Below the pieces are notes generated by a model. It was not told the origin of the DNA and searched no databases. It saw only the letters and a list, made by a program, of their open reading frames with translations. From Cupriavidus pauculus (GTDB taxonomy: Bacteria; Pseudomonadota; Gammaproteobacteria; Burkholderiales; Burkholderiaceae), in assembly GCF_008801835.1 (NCBI RefSeq), contig NZ_VZOW01000024.1, forward strand, positions 1-64,000: a DNA stretch of 64,000 bases, read 5' to 3'. Both the position numbers and the translations under genes were made by a program. Each line of letters starts with the position of its first letter. The first letter of the stretch is position 1. This document shows positions 26,396 to 34,748 of the stretch, piece after piece.

Positions 26396-27400
26396 TCAAC
26401 TGTCCATTTGCTCCAGATGCGGGGTCGCCGCGCGAGGCAGGGCGGGCCGTTCGCCGAGATTCCGCACAAACGCGGCGATACGGCCGATCACGGCATCGTC
26501 GCGCAGAATACGTCGGTGCCCCAGGCCATTCGTCGTCATCAACTTTGCGTCAGGCCAGGCGCCGGCAATGGCGGCGCCGTCTTCCCAGCGCACTTCCTTG
26601 TCGGTGCGATCGTGAATGATCAGCGCCGGAGGAACAGGACGTGTACGGCCCACGTCGGGCACATTGAACGAGGACCAGCTTGCGCCGAGCCATTGCTCGC
26701 TGCGCCGTTGCATGCGCGAAAGGATATGCGGCGCAATGCCGAGCTGCCACGCCAGCGCGGAGCATGCGTCGTGCATGTCCGCGGGCGATCCGATCATGAC
26801 CACACCGCGCACGGGTAGGCCTTCGCGGATGGCCAGCGCCGCAGCCGCACCGCCCAGCGAATGGGCGATCACGCAATGCACCGGCCCGACATGCCATGCC
26901 ACGGCGAGCAGCGAGCGTGCCATTTCCAGTGCGGAGGTTTGCTGCGGACCTTGCGCGCCAGCGTCGGAAGCGCCGTGCGACAGCGCGTCGAATGCCACCA
27001 CACGCATGCCGGCCGCCAGCAGCCCCTTCACGACCGCATGCCATTGGCCAGCATTGCCGCCCCAGCCATGCGCGAGGAGGGCGATCGGCCCCTTGCTGCC
27101 CCATCGATAGACACGTACCCGACGACTTCCGCCCTGACCGGTGACCAGCGCCCATTCGGTGCGCGCGGTATCGAGCAGCCGCAGGCCTTCGGCGCTTGGC
27201 TTGCCACGGGGCGGGGTGAACCACAGGCGTTCCAGCGCGCGCGATGTGGCGACGGGGAAGAACAGGCTGCCCGCTTGCCAGCGCAGCCGGCGCCAGGCCA
27301 TCGCGGCGGATTCCAGGGCAGTCTTGCGCGGCTGACTGGGGCTGCGCGGAAGTGTTTCCGTTTGGATGGGTTGAGATGCTGATGGCAATACTTGCGACAC
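26396..27400 (-). CDS. Alpha/beta hydrolase
   Basis: The 334-residue protein has an alpha/beta hydrolase core from about residue 100: LLAHGWGGNAGQW (oxyanion hole region), nucleophile Ser in AHSLGGAAAAL, and a late Asp/His pair (IIHDRTDKEV, NGLGHRRIL). There is no signal peptide. I place the start at GTG 27400 because GGAGG lies 8 bp upstream; an ATG at 27301 would remove a Pro/Ser-rich leader only. A TetR-type operator at 27478 precedes it and matches the one in front of the TetR gene, so the pair is probably a repressor and its target. The substrate is unknown. Confidence 0.85.
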   Translation of the reverse strand: MSQVLPSASQPIQTETLPRSPSQPRKTALESAAMAWRRLRWQAGSLFFPVATSRALERLWFTPPRGKPSAEGLRLLDTARTEWALVTGQGGSRRVRVYRWGSKGPIALLAHGWGGNAGQWHAVVKGLLAAGMRVVAFDALSHGASDAGAQGPQQTSALEMARSLLAVAWHVGPVHCVIAHSLGGAAAALAIREGLPVRGVVMIGSPADMHDACSALAWQLGIAPHILSRMQRRSEQWLGASWSSFNVPDVGRTRPVPPALIIHDRTDKEVRWEDGAAIAGAWPDAKLMTTNGLGHRRILRDDAVIGRIAAFVRNLGERPALPRAATPHLEQMDS

Positions 27401-27477
27401 GACGAACACCTCCAACTGATATTTTTTGGCCCCAGATCGGTGATTGACTCGCAGGCCCATCATTTTTTGTAATTTAA

Positions 27478-27493
27478 GACCGACCAGTCGTGC
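27478..27493. promoter_or_regulatory. TetR operator copy A
   Basis: GACCGACCAGTCGTGC; its reverse complement GCACGACTGGTCGGTC equals the site at 28218 except for two bases. It lies 77 bp before the GTG of the hydrolase gene. Confidence 0.7.
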
Positions 27494-27584
27494 TATTTTC
27501 TGTGCAAGAAAAGGCGGCAATCGTGCCTTTGGATACACTGCGCCGCGGTATGGGGAGACGACAGCCGGGGGAACCGCGCAGCCT

Positions 27585-28205
27585 TCAATTTCCCGCCATG
27601 GCCGCCTCGGCGCGATTCTCCTTCACGTCATTGACCAGCCGTGCAAATGCGCGTTGCGCCATTGCCTCGGCATCGCTGCGTCCCATCAATCTGAACGACG
27701 ACTGGAACGACATGCCAATGCCCGACATCTCGAACGCAAACTGACGCGGGTCGGTGTCGCGCCGCAATTCGCCCTCGTCGACCGCATCGACGACGACGCG
27801 CACGATGGTACTGTGCCAATCCTTGAACGCCTGAACAAGCTTGTCCCGTATGGCGCCGGGACGATCTCGATATTCCTGCGACAGCGTCATGAACACGCAG
27901 CCGCCTTCGATCGCCGTACCGCCCAGCCACGCCATATAGCCTTTGAACAGCATTTCCATGCGCGGGATACCGCGTCGTTCCCGCATCGCCGGCTGCACCA
28001 CGAGTTCCGAGAATCGCTCCATGGCGCGCGCCAGCACAGCCTCTTGCAAGGCCTCTTTAGACTTGAAGTGCGCGTACAGGCCGCTTTTCGACAGATTCGT
28101 GTCAGCGGCAAGCGTGGCCAGGGACAACTGGTCGAAACCCACTTTCGTGGCCGATTGCAGTGCCCGGTCGATAATCGCGGCGCGCGTGGAATTTCCCTTT
28201 TGCAT
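27585..28205 (-). CDS. TetR family repressor
   Basis: The 206-residue protein has an N-terminal TetR HTH (residues 10-57; LATLAADTNLSKSGLYAHFK) and a C-terminal all-helical ligand domain (YMAWLGGTAIEGGCVFM is typical of the TetR_C_33/YxaF-like group). It lies just upstream of the hydrolase gene on the same strand. Matching palindromes precede both genes, indicating autorepression and control of the hydrolase. The inducer is unknown. Confidence 0.9.
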   Translation of the reverse strand: MQKGNSTRAAIIDRALQSATKVGFDQLSLATLAADTNLSKSGLYAHFKSKEALQEAVLARAMERFSELVVQPAMRERRGIPRMEMLFKGYMAWLGGTAIEGGCVFMTLSQEYRDRPGAIRDKLVQAFKDWHSTIVRVVVDAVDEGELRRDTDPRQFAFEMSGIGMSFQSSFRLMGRSDAEAMAQRAFARLVNDVKENRAEAAMAGN

Positions 28206-28217
28206 GGACGCAGAATA

Positions 28218-28233
28218 GCACGACCGGTCGGTT
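28218..28233. promoter_or_regulatory. TetR operator copy B
   Basis: GCACGACCGGTCGGTT with the perfect 10-bp palindrome CGACCGGTCG (28221-28230), 12 bp upstream of the TetR start. Confidence 0.75.
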
Positions 28234-28486
28234 TGTCAACTTGCCTTGTGTCGCACATGGACGATACTGATGTGACGTCAACGCAAAGCGGGCAATGTCG
28301 TTATGTGGGGGCGGAGGAGGAAGTTGTGCTTTATCCGTCTTCTGGATGAGAGTCCGGGACGCGAGATGGGGCCATCATAAGAAATCTGTAAAAGTGTTCC
28401 ACAACAGACCTTACGGAACGCTTTACGTGCTCTATACTCGAATGCACGTCCGCGCACTTTTTTTTCACTGGTGACTGGAGACCGAC

Positions 28487-28870
28487 ATGAACAGTACAGC
28501 CGTGCCAAGAGGCGCTAGCGAACCGTTCCGGCAACTGCGGGCGTTGCGTCGAGCGCGCAAGCTCAAGCAGGAGGACGTCGCCCGTAAGGCCGGGATTTCC
28601 CGGGAGGCTTATCTGCGCGCCGAATCGGGTCAAGCTGATCCGCGCATGTCTACCTTCCTGGCGGCTTGCGAGGCGCTGGGCCTGGAAGTCGTACTCGCCC
28701 CGCAGCATCTTGCGGCCGACGTCAACGCGTTCATTGCCAGCCGTAACGGCGGCGTGACAGCTGCCTCGATGGCTGGCCAGCCAGCCGCTTCGCAGGCGCA
28801 GCCCGCCTCGCCGTCTCCCGGTGGATTTGGATCGGGTCCCACGTCGGGCGAAGGCCACAAGCCTGTCTGA
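28487..28870 (+). CDS. XRE family helix-turn-helix protein (127 aa)
   Basis: Residues 13-70 form a Cro/CI-type HTH (LKQEDVARKAGISREAYLRAESGQ). The C-terminal 40 residues are Ala/Gln/Pro/Gly-rich and probably disordered. ATG 28487 follows GGTGACTGGAGACCGAC. It is a lone regulator with no obvious toxin partner; the next gene, hmgA, starts 387 bp later. A role in controlling hmgA-fahA is possible but unproven. Confidence 0.8.
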   Translation: MNSTAVPRGASEPFRQLRALRRARKLKQEDVARKAGISREAYLRAESGQADPRMSTFLAACEALGLEVVLAPQHLAADVNAFIASRNGGVTAASMAGQPAASQAQPASPSPGGFGSGPTSGEGHKPV

Positions 28871-29257
28871 TTGATTCACCGGAATCCGTGGCGGACGGCC
28901 TGGCCTGTTCCGCCACGGTTCTTGCGGGCATCGTCTGCCGATGCCCTTGGCGCTTTCACGTGCCGCCTCGACCCCTACCGCATCCCCAGCGGTAGGTGGT
29001 CGCCATTCCGCGACGCCTCGCTGCGCCTTTCGCGCGCCATCCCTTGTCTAGCCCTGTTCCTGACCGCGCGGTCTTTGATCGAATGCGTTCGCCATTGCTC
29101 GTCTATCGTAATTGGGGTTTGACTTGCCGCAATGTCGTGGATTACGATTTGGTGAATCGATTTTATAATTCGTAATTGTGGGTGGCTACGTCGCGAAGAT
29201 GCGCCACCGTCGCACGGCGTGCCGGCGCAAACCGGCAAGGTGTGAGAGGAAGACTTC
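28871..29257. promoter_or_regulatory. hmgA upstream region with three TCGTAAT half-sites
   Basis: No supported gene lies here. A small hairpin (CCTACCGC/GCGGTAGG, 28974-28997) follows the XRE gene. Closer to hmgA the heptamer TCGTAAT or its complement occurs at 29106-29112, 29141-29147 and 29170-29176. They overlap a promoter-like TTGACT (29119) / TACGAT (29143) pair and a TATAAT at 29164. This suggests operator sites for a homogentisate-pathway regulator. Confidence 0.5.
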
Positions 29258-30586
29258 ATGACACAAGCACATTTGCAGACGGCTGATACGCAATTGGCCG
29301 CATACATGAGCGGGTTCGCCAATGAATTCGCGACAGAGGCGTTGCCGGGAGCGCTGCCAGTCGGACGCAATTCCCCGCAACGCGCGCCTTATGGCTTGTA
29401 TGCCGAACAGATTTCCGGCACCGCGTTCACCGCGCCGCGCGCCCATAACCGTCGTTCGTGGCTTTATCGGATCCGCCCGGCGGCCATGCACAAGCCCTTC
29501 GCGCGCATGGATTCGCCGCGCTGGCTGAGTCATTTCGACGAAGTGCCGCCGTCTCCGAATCAGATGCGCTGGAGTCCGCCGCCGATGCCCTCGGTGCCGA
29601 CCGATTTCATCGACGGCATCGTCACTATGGCCGGCAACGGCGGCCCGGAGGCGCAGACCGGCTGCGGCATCCACCTGTATCTCGCCAACCAGTCGATGCA
29701 GGACCGCTTCTTCTACAACGCCGACGGCGAAATGCTGATCGTGCCGCAGGAAGGCCGTTTGCTGATCGCCACCGAAATGGGACGTCTGACCGTGGAACCG
29801 CAGGAGATCGTCGTGATCCCGCGCGGCGTCCGTTTTCGTGTCGATTTGCCCGATGGCCAGGCGCGTGGCTATATCTGCGAGAACTTTGGTGCGCTGTTCA
29901 AGTTGCCGGACCTCGGCGTGATTGGCTCGAACGGCCTTGCCAACCCGCGCGATTTCCTGACGCCCGTGGCCAGCTATGAAGACCGCGAAGGCAAATTCGA
30001 ACTTGTGGCGCGATTCCAGGGCAACCTGTGGCGCGCCGAGATCGATCACTCGCCGCTCGATGTCGTGGCGTGGCATGGCAACTATGCGCCGTACAAGTAC
30101 GATTTGCGCCACTTCAACACGATTGGGTCGATCAGCTACGACCATCCCGACCCGTCAATTTTCCTGGTGCTGCAATCGCCCTCGGACACGCCCGGGGTCG
30201 ACACCATCGATTTCGTGATTTTCGGGCCGCGCTGGCTGGCGGCGCAGGATACGTTCCGCCCGCCCTGGTTCCACCGCAACATCGCCAGCGAATTCATGGG
30301 ACTGATCGCGGGCGTCTACGATGCCAAGGCTGACGGCTTCGCACCGGGCGGCGCCAGCTTGCACAACTGCATGAGCGGTCATGGCCCCGACGCGCAGACG
30401 TTCGAACGCGCGAGCGTGGCCGATACCAGCGTGCCCCATCAGATCGCCGACACCATGGCGTTCATGTTCGAGACCCCGGGCGTGATTCGCCCGACCCGCT
30501 ATGCGGCCGATTCGGCGCTGCTGCAGCATGATTACTACACGTGCTGGCAGGGCCTGAAAAAGCATTTCAACCCCAACGTGCGCTGA
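29258..30586 (+). CDS. hmgA: Homogentisate 1,2-dioxygenase
   Basis: The 442-residue protein has the usual length and signatures: YMSGFANEFATEALPGALP at the N terminus, WHGNYAPYKYDLRHFNTIG near residue 270, and HNCMSGHGPDAQTFERAS near 370. The cupin-fold active site His/Glu residues for Fe(II) lie in these C-terminal segments. It opens the ring of homogentisate to maleylacetoacetate in tyrosine/phenylalanine catabolism. ATG 29258 follows GAGAGGAAG. fahA starts 17 bp downstream, so the two form an operon; no maleylacetoacetate isomerase gene is nearby. Confidence 0.97.
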   Translation: MTQAHLQTADTQLAAYMSGFANEFATEALPGALPVGRNSPQRAPYGLYAEQISGTAFTAPRAHNRRSWLYRIRPAAMHKPFARMDSPRWLSHFDEVPPSPNQMRWSPPPMPSVPTDFIDGIVTMAGNGGPEAQTGCGIHLYLANQSMQDRFFYNADGEMLIVPQEGRLLIATEMGRLTVEPQEIVVIPRGVRFRVDLPDGQARGYICENFGALFKLPDLGVIGSNGLANPRDFLTPVASYEDREGKFELVARFQGNLWRAEIDHSPLDVVAWHGNYAPYKYDLRHFNTIGSISYDHPDPSIFLVLQSPSDTPGVDTIDFVIFGPRWLAAQDTFRPPWFHRNIASEFMGLIAGVYDAKADGFAPGGASLHNCMSGHGPDAQTFERASVADTSVPHQIADTMAFMFETPGVIRPTRYAADSALLQHDYYTCWQGLKKHFNPNVR

Positions 30587-30603
30587 TTCGGAGTATCACC
30601 ACA

Positions 30604-31875
30604 ATGACTGCCCCCCATTCCAGCTGGGTGACGTCGGCCAACGACGGCCTGACCCATTTTCCGCTGCAGAACCTGCCATACGGTGTGTTTTCGACTGCCA
30701 GCGGCGCGCCGCGCGTTGGCGTGGCGATCGGCGACCAGGTCGTGGATCTGGCTGCGCTCGATGAAGCCGGGTTGCTGCCCGTAGCGGCCAAAGGCGCATT
30801 TGCGCAGGCCAGTCTCAATCGCTTCATTGCGCTGGGCAAGCCGGTCTGGTCGGAAACGCGTGCGCGCTTGCGTGCACTGTTGTCCGCGGACGACGCTCTG
30901 TTGTCGGCCAATGCGACGCTGCGCAGCAAGGCGCTGTTGCCAATGTCGACGGTGACGCTGCATCTGCCGGTGGAAATCCCCGGCTACACCGATTTCTATT
31001 CGTCACGCGAGCACGCCACGAACGTCGGACGCATGTTCCGCGATCCCGAAAATGCGCTGCTGCCAAATTGGCTCGAAATCCCGATCGGCTACAACGGGCG
31101 CGCCAGTTCGGTGGTGGTCAGCGGTACGCCGTTGCGTCGCCCGAACGGCCAGATCAAGCTGCCCAATGAGGCGCGGCCGGTTTTCAGCGCCTGCAGAAAA
31201 CTGGACTACGAACTGGAAATGGCGTTTATCGTCGGCAAGCCGTCCGCACTCGGTGAACCGATCGGCACAGCGGATGCGCCGGACCATATGTTCGGCATGG
31301 TGATCCTGAACGACTGGAGCGCACGCGATATCCAGCAGTGGGAATACGTGCCGCTTGGCCCGTTCAACAGCAAGGGGTTCGGCACCTCGATCTCCCCTTG
31401 GGTGGTGACGATGGACGCGCTGGAACCGTTCCGGCGCGACAATCCCGTCCAATCGCCAGAGCCGCTCGCTTATCTGCGGCAACAGGGCCGCAACGCCTAC
31501 GACATCTCGCTTGAAGTGGCGTTGACGCCCGCCGGCGCGCCGTGCCCGACGACGGTATGCCGCACCAATTTCAAGGCGATGTACTGGACCATGGCGCAGC
31601 AGCTGGCGCATCACACGGTGTCGGGCTGCAACGTGCGGGTAGGGGACCTGATGGGATCGGGCACGATCAGCGGCACGACCGCCGATTCCTGCGGGAGCCT
31701 GCTCGAAACCACCCGCAACGGCGCTGAGCCGGTGACGCTGGCTGGCGGGGTCGAGCGTGGCTTCCTGGAAGATGGCGACACCGTGACCATGACGGGGTGG
31801 TGCCAGGCAGACGGATATCGCGTGGGATTCGGCGAAGTCAGCGGGCAGATCCTGCCGGCAATCGTCACAGCCTGA
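30604..31875 (+). CDS. fahA: Fumarylacetoacetase
   Basis: The 423-residue protein has the fumarylacetoacetase N-terminal SH3-like domain (FPLQNLPYGVFST) and the FAH catalytic domain with YTDFYSSREHATNVGRMF near 135 and PIGYNGRASSVVVSG near 160. It cleaves fumarylacetoacetate to fumarate and acetoacetate, the last step of the homogentisate route. The start MTAPHSSW at 30604 fits a 17-bp gap after hmgA. A terminator follows. Confidence 0.97.
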   Translation: MTAPHSSWVTSANDGLTHFPLQNLPYGVFSTASGAPRVGVAIGDQVVDLAALDEAGLLPVAAKGAFAQASLNRFIALGKPVWSETRARLRALLSADDALLSANATLRSKALLPMSTVTLHLPVEIPGYTDFYSSREHATNVGRMFRDPENALLPNWLEIPIGYNGRASSVVVSGTPLRRPNGQIKLPNEARPVFSACRKLDYELEMAFIVGKPSALGEPIGTADAPDHMFGMVILNDWSARDIQQWEYVPLGPFNSKGFGTSISPWVVTMDALEPFRRDNPVQSPEPLAYLRQQGRNAYDISLEVALTPAGAPCPTTVCRTNFKAMYWTMAQQLAHHTVSGCNVRVGDLMGSGTISGTTADSCGSLLETTRNGAEPVTLAGGVERGFLEDGDTVTMTGWCQADGYRVGFGEVSGQILPAIVTA

Positions 31876-31924
31876 GGCGGTCCGCCGGCCTTTGCGGCCG
31901 GCGCCGGAAGTAGCGGAAAGCACG

Positions 31925-31951
31925 GACCCGGTAAACTGCCGGGTCTGTTTG
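31925..31951 (+). terminator. Terminator of hmgA-fahA
   Basis: GACCCGG (31925-31931), loop TAAACTG, CCGGGTC (31939-31945), then TGTTTGTT. Confidence 0.8.
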
Positions 31952-32081
31952 TTACACTTTTGCATTCTAGTTACCTTCTGGCACAGCCCGCCAATGCGCG
32001 CGCATGGGAGAATGCGTCGCCGACCAGATATGGAAAAAAGCTGGCGGCTGGACAGGTCATTATTCTCCCCACGCGCACGGC

Positions 32082-32843
32082 ATGGCACTTCAATTCGACA
32101 TTCGCGCATGGGCGGCCTGTGCGCCGGCACTGCAGACGCACGCCGACTGGCAGGCATGGAGCCAGGCTCCGTGGCTGCCACAGGGTGCCGATCTGCCTGC
32201 GCTTGCGGCGATGGCGCCGATGTTGCGCCGTCGCGTCAACGCGATCGGACGTGCCGCGCTGCACCCTGCCTATGACACGGCGGCCACGGACGAGGCGCTT
32301 GACAGCGCCGGTAGTGGCCAGACGCCGGCCGTTTTCGCTTCCCGCCACGGCGATTCTCATCGCGCCTACGAAATGCTGTGCGAACTGGCGGCGGACCAGC
32401 CGCTGTCGCCCACCGCATTCGGTCTGTCGGTCCACAACGCCATTGGCGCGCTGTTTTCGATCGATCGTGCCGATACCGCCAATGTGCAGGCGATAGCGGG
32501 CGGACGCGACACCGTCGAGACCGCCATCGTTGAAGCCTGCGGCTTGCTGGCCGATGGTGCCGACGAGGTGCTGGTCGTCTGCTACGATGCGCCGCTGCCC
32601 GGCCCGTACAGCAGTTTCATCAACGAGCCGCAGGCACTGTTTGGCTGGGCCTGGCGGATTGGCCGGCCCGGGAGTGGCTCCGCGTCCTTTTCGCTCGATA
32701 TCGTCGGCGCGCACCGTTCGACCGACGCGACGCGTCCATTGCTTCCCCATGGTCTCGACGTGCTGCGCTTCATGCTCTCCGGCGAGCCGACGCTGCTGCA
32801 TCGCGGCGAACAGGCCGAGTGGAGGTGGCTGCGGCATGGCTGA
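32082..32843 (+). CDS. APE ketosynthase-like protein without active-site Cys (ApeC/CLF-type)
   Basis: The 253-residue protein is a short beta-ketoacyl-synthase N-terminal-like domain (Ketoacyl-synt_2 type). The expected catalytic Cys motif is absent: the matching stretch reads SVHNAIGALFSI. In E. coli APE biosynthesis a Cys-less KS partner (ApeC) pairs with ApeO as chain-length factor, and I infer the same role. It opens an 18-gene cluster that runs to 47731 with nearly all genes overlapping. The start MALQFDIRAW at 32082 is preferred to 32004. Confidence 0.8.
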   Translation: MALQFDIRAWAACAPALQTHADWQAWSQAPWLPQGADLPALAAMAPMLRRRVNAIGRAALHPAYDTAATDEALDSAGSGQTPAVFASRHGDSHRAYEMLCELAADQPLSPTAFGLSVHNAIGALFSIDRADTANVQAIAGGRDTVETAIVEACGLLADGADEVLVVCYDAPLPGPYSSFINEPQALFGWAWRIGRPGSGSASFSLDIVGAHRSTDATRPLLPHGLDVLRFMLSGEPTLLHRGEQAEWRWLRHG

Positions 32844-33615
32844 GCATCTCGACCGCTTCTGGCGCGTGCTGGCCACGGGCCTGTGTTTCGTCGTTTTTGG
32901 CGCCGGCGCGCTGCTGATCCGGGCGCTGGTTTTCCCGCTGCTGGCGCTGGCGCCATGGCCCGCCGGCCGACGCCAGCAGATCTGCCGGGACGTGGTTCAC
33001 TACGCGCTGCGGTGCTTTCTGTGGCTGATGGCCGCCGTCGGCGTGATCCAGTATGACGTCCGCAACGGTGAGCGCCTGCGCCGCGGCGGCTTGCTGATCG
33101 TGGCGAATCATCCGTCGCTGATCGACGCCGTCTTCCTGATGGCGCTGACGCGTGGCGCCGATTGTGTCGTCAAGGCCGATCTGGCCAGCAACCCGTTTAC
33201 GCGCGGCGCCGTGCGCGCGACCGGCTGGATCCGCAACGACTGCGGCGGCGCCGCGATGGTTGACGACTGCATCGCGTCGTTGCGAGCCGGCAGCAGCCTG
33301 ATCATTTTTCCGGAAGGCACGCGTACGCACCCCGGCGCGCCCCTGCGGCTGCAACGTGGCGCCGCCAACGTGGCAGTGCGCGGCGGCTTCGATCTGACGC
33401 CCGTGGTGATTCATTGCGAGCCGCCTACGCTGACAAAAGGCGGCAAGTGGTATCGCGTGCCGTCGCGCCGTCCGCGCTTCGTGATCGACGTCCATCCCGA
33501 CATCGAGGTCGCCCGCTGGGTGCCCGACGGGCTGGAGGCCGTGCAGGCGGTGCGCCGGCTGACCCATTCACTATCCGACTATTTTTCGAGGGAGATCCGT
33601 CGTGAACGCGCTTGA
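32836..33615 (+). CDS. APE acyltransferase, PlsC/1-acylglycerol-3-phosphate family (ApeD-like)
   Basis: The 259-residue protein has an N-terminal membrane segment (residues 10-35), the acyltransferase box VANHPSLIDAVF with the HxxxxD pair near 95-100, and FPEGTRTHPG near 157. It probably places an acyl chain or the polyene on a lipid carrier. ATG 32836 overlaps the previous gene by 8 bp. Confidence 0.88.
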   Translation: MAEHLDRFWRVLATGLCFVVFGAGALLIRALVFPLLALAPWPAGRRQQICRDVVHYALRCFLWLMAAVGVIQYDVRNGERLRRGGLLIVANHPSLIDAVFLMALTRGADCVVKADLASNPFTRGAVRATGWIRNDCGGAAMVDDCIASLRAGSSLIIFPEGTRTHPGAPLRLQRGAANVAVRGGFDLTPVVIHCEPPTLTKGGKWYRVPSRRPRFVIDVHPDIEVARWVPDGLEAVQAVRRLTHSLSDYFSREIRRERA

Positions 33616-33871
33616 ACAGGAAATCAAGGAACTCATCATCACTTCCCTGTCTCTTGAAGACATCAAGCCCGACGATATCGACGCCGAAGCGCCGTTGTTC
33701 GTGGAAGGGCTGGGGCTCGATTCCATCGACGCACTGGAACTCGGTCTGGCGCTGCAGAAGAAGTACGGCGTCACCATGAAGGGCGACAAGGAGGAAATCC
33801 GCGCCCGTTTCGCCAGCGTATCGACGCTGGCTGCTTTCATTGCATCGCAACGCGGCCGGGCAACGATCTGA
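33602..33871 (+). CDS. APE acyl carrier protein 1 (ApeE-like)
   Basis: The 89-residue acidic protein has the phosphopantetheine site GLGLDSIDALEL with Ser40. It overlaps the previous gene by 14 bp. It carries the growing aryl-polyene chain and should be activated by the PPTase encoded at 47036. Confidence 0.92.
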   Translation: MNALEQEIKELIITSLSLEDIKPDDIDAEAPLFVEGLGLDSIDALELGLALQKKYGVTMKGDKEEIRARFASVSTLAAFIASQRGRATI

Positions 33872-33917
33872 GCCGCCGATGACAGTAGATTCTTGGCGGG
33901 GGAATACGGAGCAATCC

Positions 33918-34178
33918 ATGACGCATGACGAAATCTTTGCACGCGTGAAGGCGGTGCTCGAACAGATGTTCGAGATCGCGCCCGAGCTGATCACGCTTGA
34001 CGCACGCCTCTACGACGATCTCGATATCGACAGCATCGACGCCGTCGACCTGCTGGTCCGCCTCAAGCCGCTGTTCGCCCAGCCGCTGAAGCCCGAGCAG
34101 TTCAAGTCGGTGCGGACGGTGCGCGACGTCGTGCACACCGTGGCAAGACTGATCGATTCCTCGGCGACGACTGCCTGA
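33918..34178 (+). CDS. APE acyl carrier protein 2 (ApeF-like)
   Basis: The 86-residue protein has DLDIDSIDAVDL with the attachment Ser near residue 39. ATG 33918 follows CGGAGC; an alternative ATG at 33879 would add 13 residues. Two ACPs side by side are characteristic of APE clusters, and are thought to serve starter and elongation steps separately. Confidence 0.9.
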   Translation: MTHDEIFARVKAVLEQMFEIAPELITLDARLYDDLDIDSIDAVDLLVRLKPLFAQPLKPEQFKSVRTVRDVVHTVARLIDSSATTA

Positions 34179-34190
34179 CACCGGACACCT

Positions 34191-34748
34191 ATGGCCTGGC
34201 GCAAATGGGGGCTGGGGCTGCTGACGCTGGCCTATCCGCTCGTCATCTATGTTGGCTTGACGCACTACTCGCCGCGCGTGATGGCGCTGGCGCTGCTGGC
34301 GCTGGCCGCGTTGCGCGCCGGCACCAGCCGCGAGGCGGGCTGGCGTGCCATGGCGTGGCTGGCCTGCGCGCTGGCGGCCGTGGTCGCCATAACGGACCAT
34401 GCGCTGCCGCTCAAGCTGTATCCGGTGCTGGTCAATCTGGCGATGCTGGGCGTGTTCGGCTGGAGCCTGCGACATCCGCCGACACTGGTCGAACGTCTGG
34501 CGCGCATGCGCCAGCCCGATCTGCCGCCGGACGGTGTGCGCTATACGCGCCGCGTCACGCAGGCCTGGTGCGTGTTCTTTGTCTGTAACGGGGCGATTGC
34601 CGCCGTGACGGCGCTGGCCGCCAGCGATCGCGTCTGGGCGCTGTACAACGGCGCCATTGCCTACGGCTTGATCGGCGCGATGTTTGCCGGTGAATGGATT
34701 GTGCGGCAACGCGTCATGGCGCGTCATGCGGAGAGCCGCCATGGTTGA
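34191..34748 (+). CDS. APE cluster membrane protein (COG4648/ApeG-like)
   Basis: The 185-residue protein has five to six hydrophobic segments and no catalytic motif that I can see. The same type of small membrane protein stands between the ACPs and the AMP-ligase in known APE clusters. Its role is not established; it may anchor the assembly line at the inner membrane. Confidence 0.8.
   Translation: MAWRKWGLGLLTLAYPLVIYVGLTHYSPRVMALALLALAALRAGTSREAGWRAMAWLACALAAVVAITDHALPLKLYPVLVNLAMLGVFGWSLRHPPTLVERLARMRQPDLPPDGVRYTRRVTQAWCVFFVCNGAIAAVTALAASDRVWALYNGAIAYGLIGAMFAGEWIVRQRVMARHAESRHG

Noticed and set aside
28871..29122. 83-codon frame between the XRE gene and hmgA
   Set aside because: No ribosome binding site, low protein likeness, and it overlaps the likely hmgA promoter elements.
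29258..31875. Direct link of hmgA-fahA to the neighbouring aryl-polyene cluster
   Set aside because: Both handle aromatic compounds, but a terminator at 31925 separates them, and homogentisate breakdown does not supply 4-hydroxybenzoate. Adjacency is probably chance.
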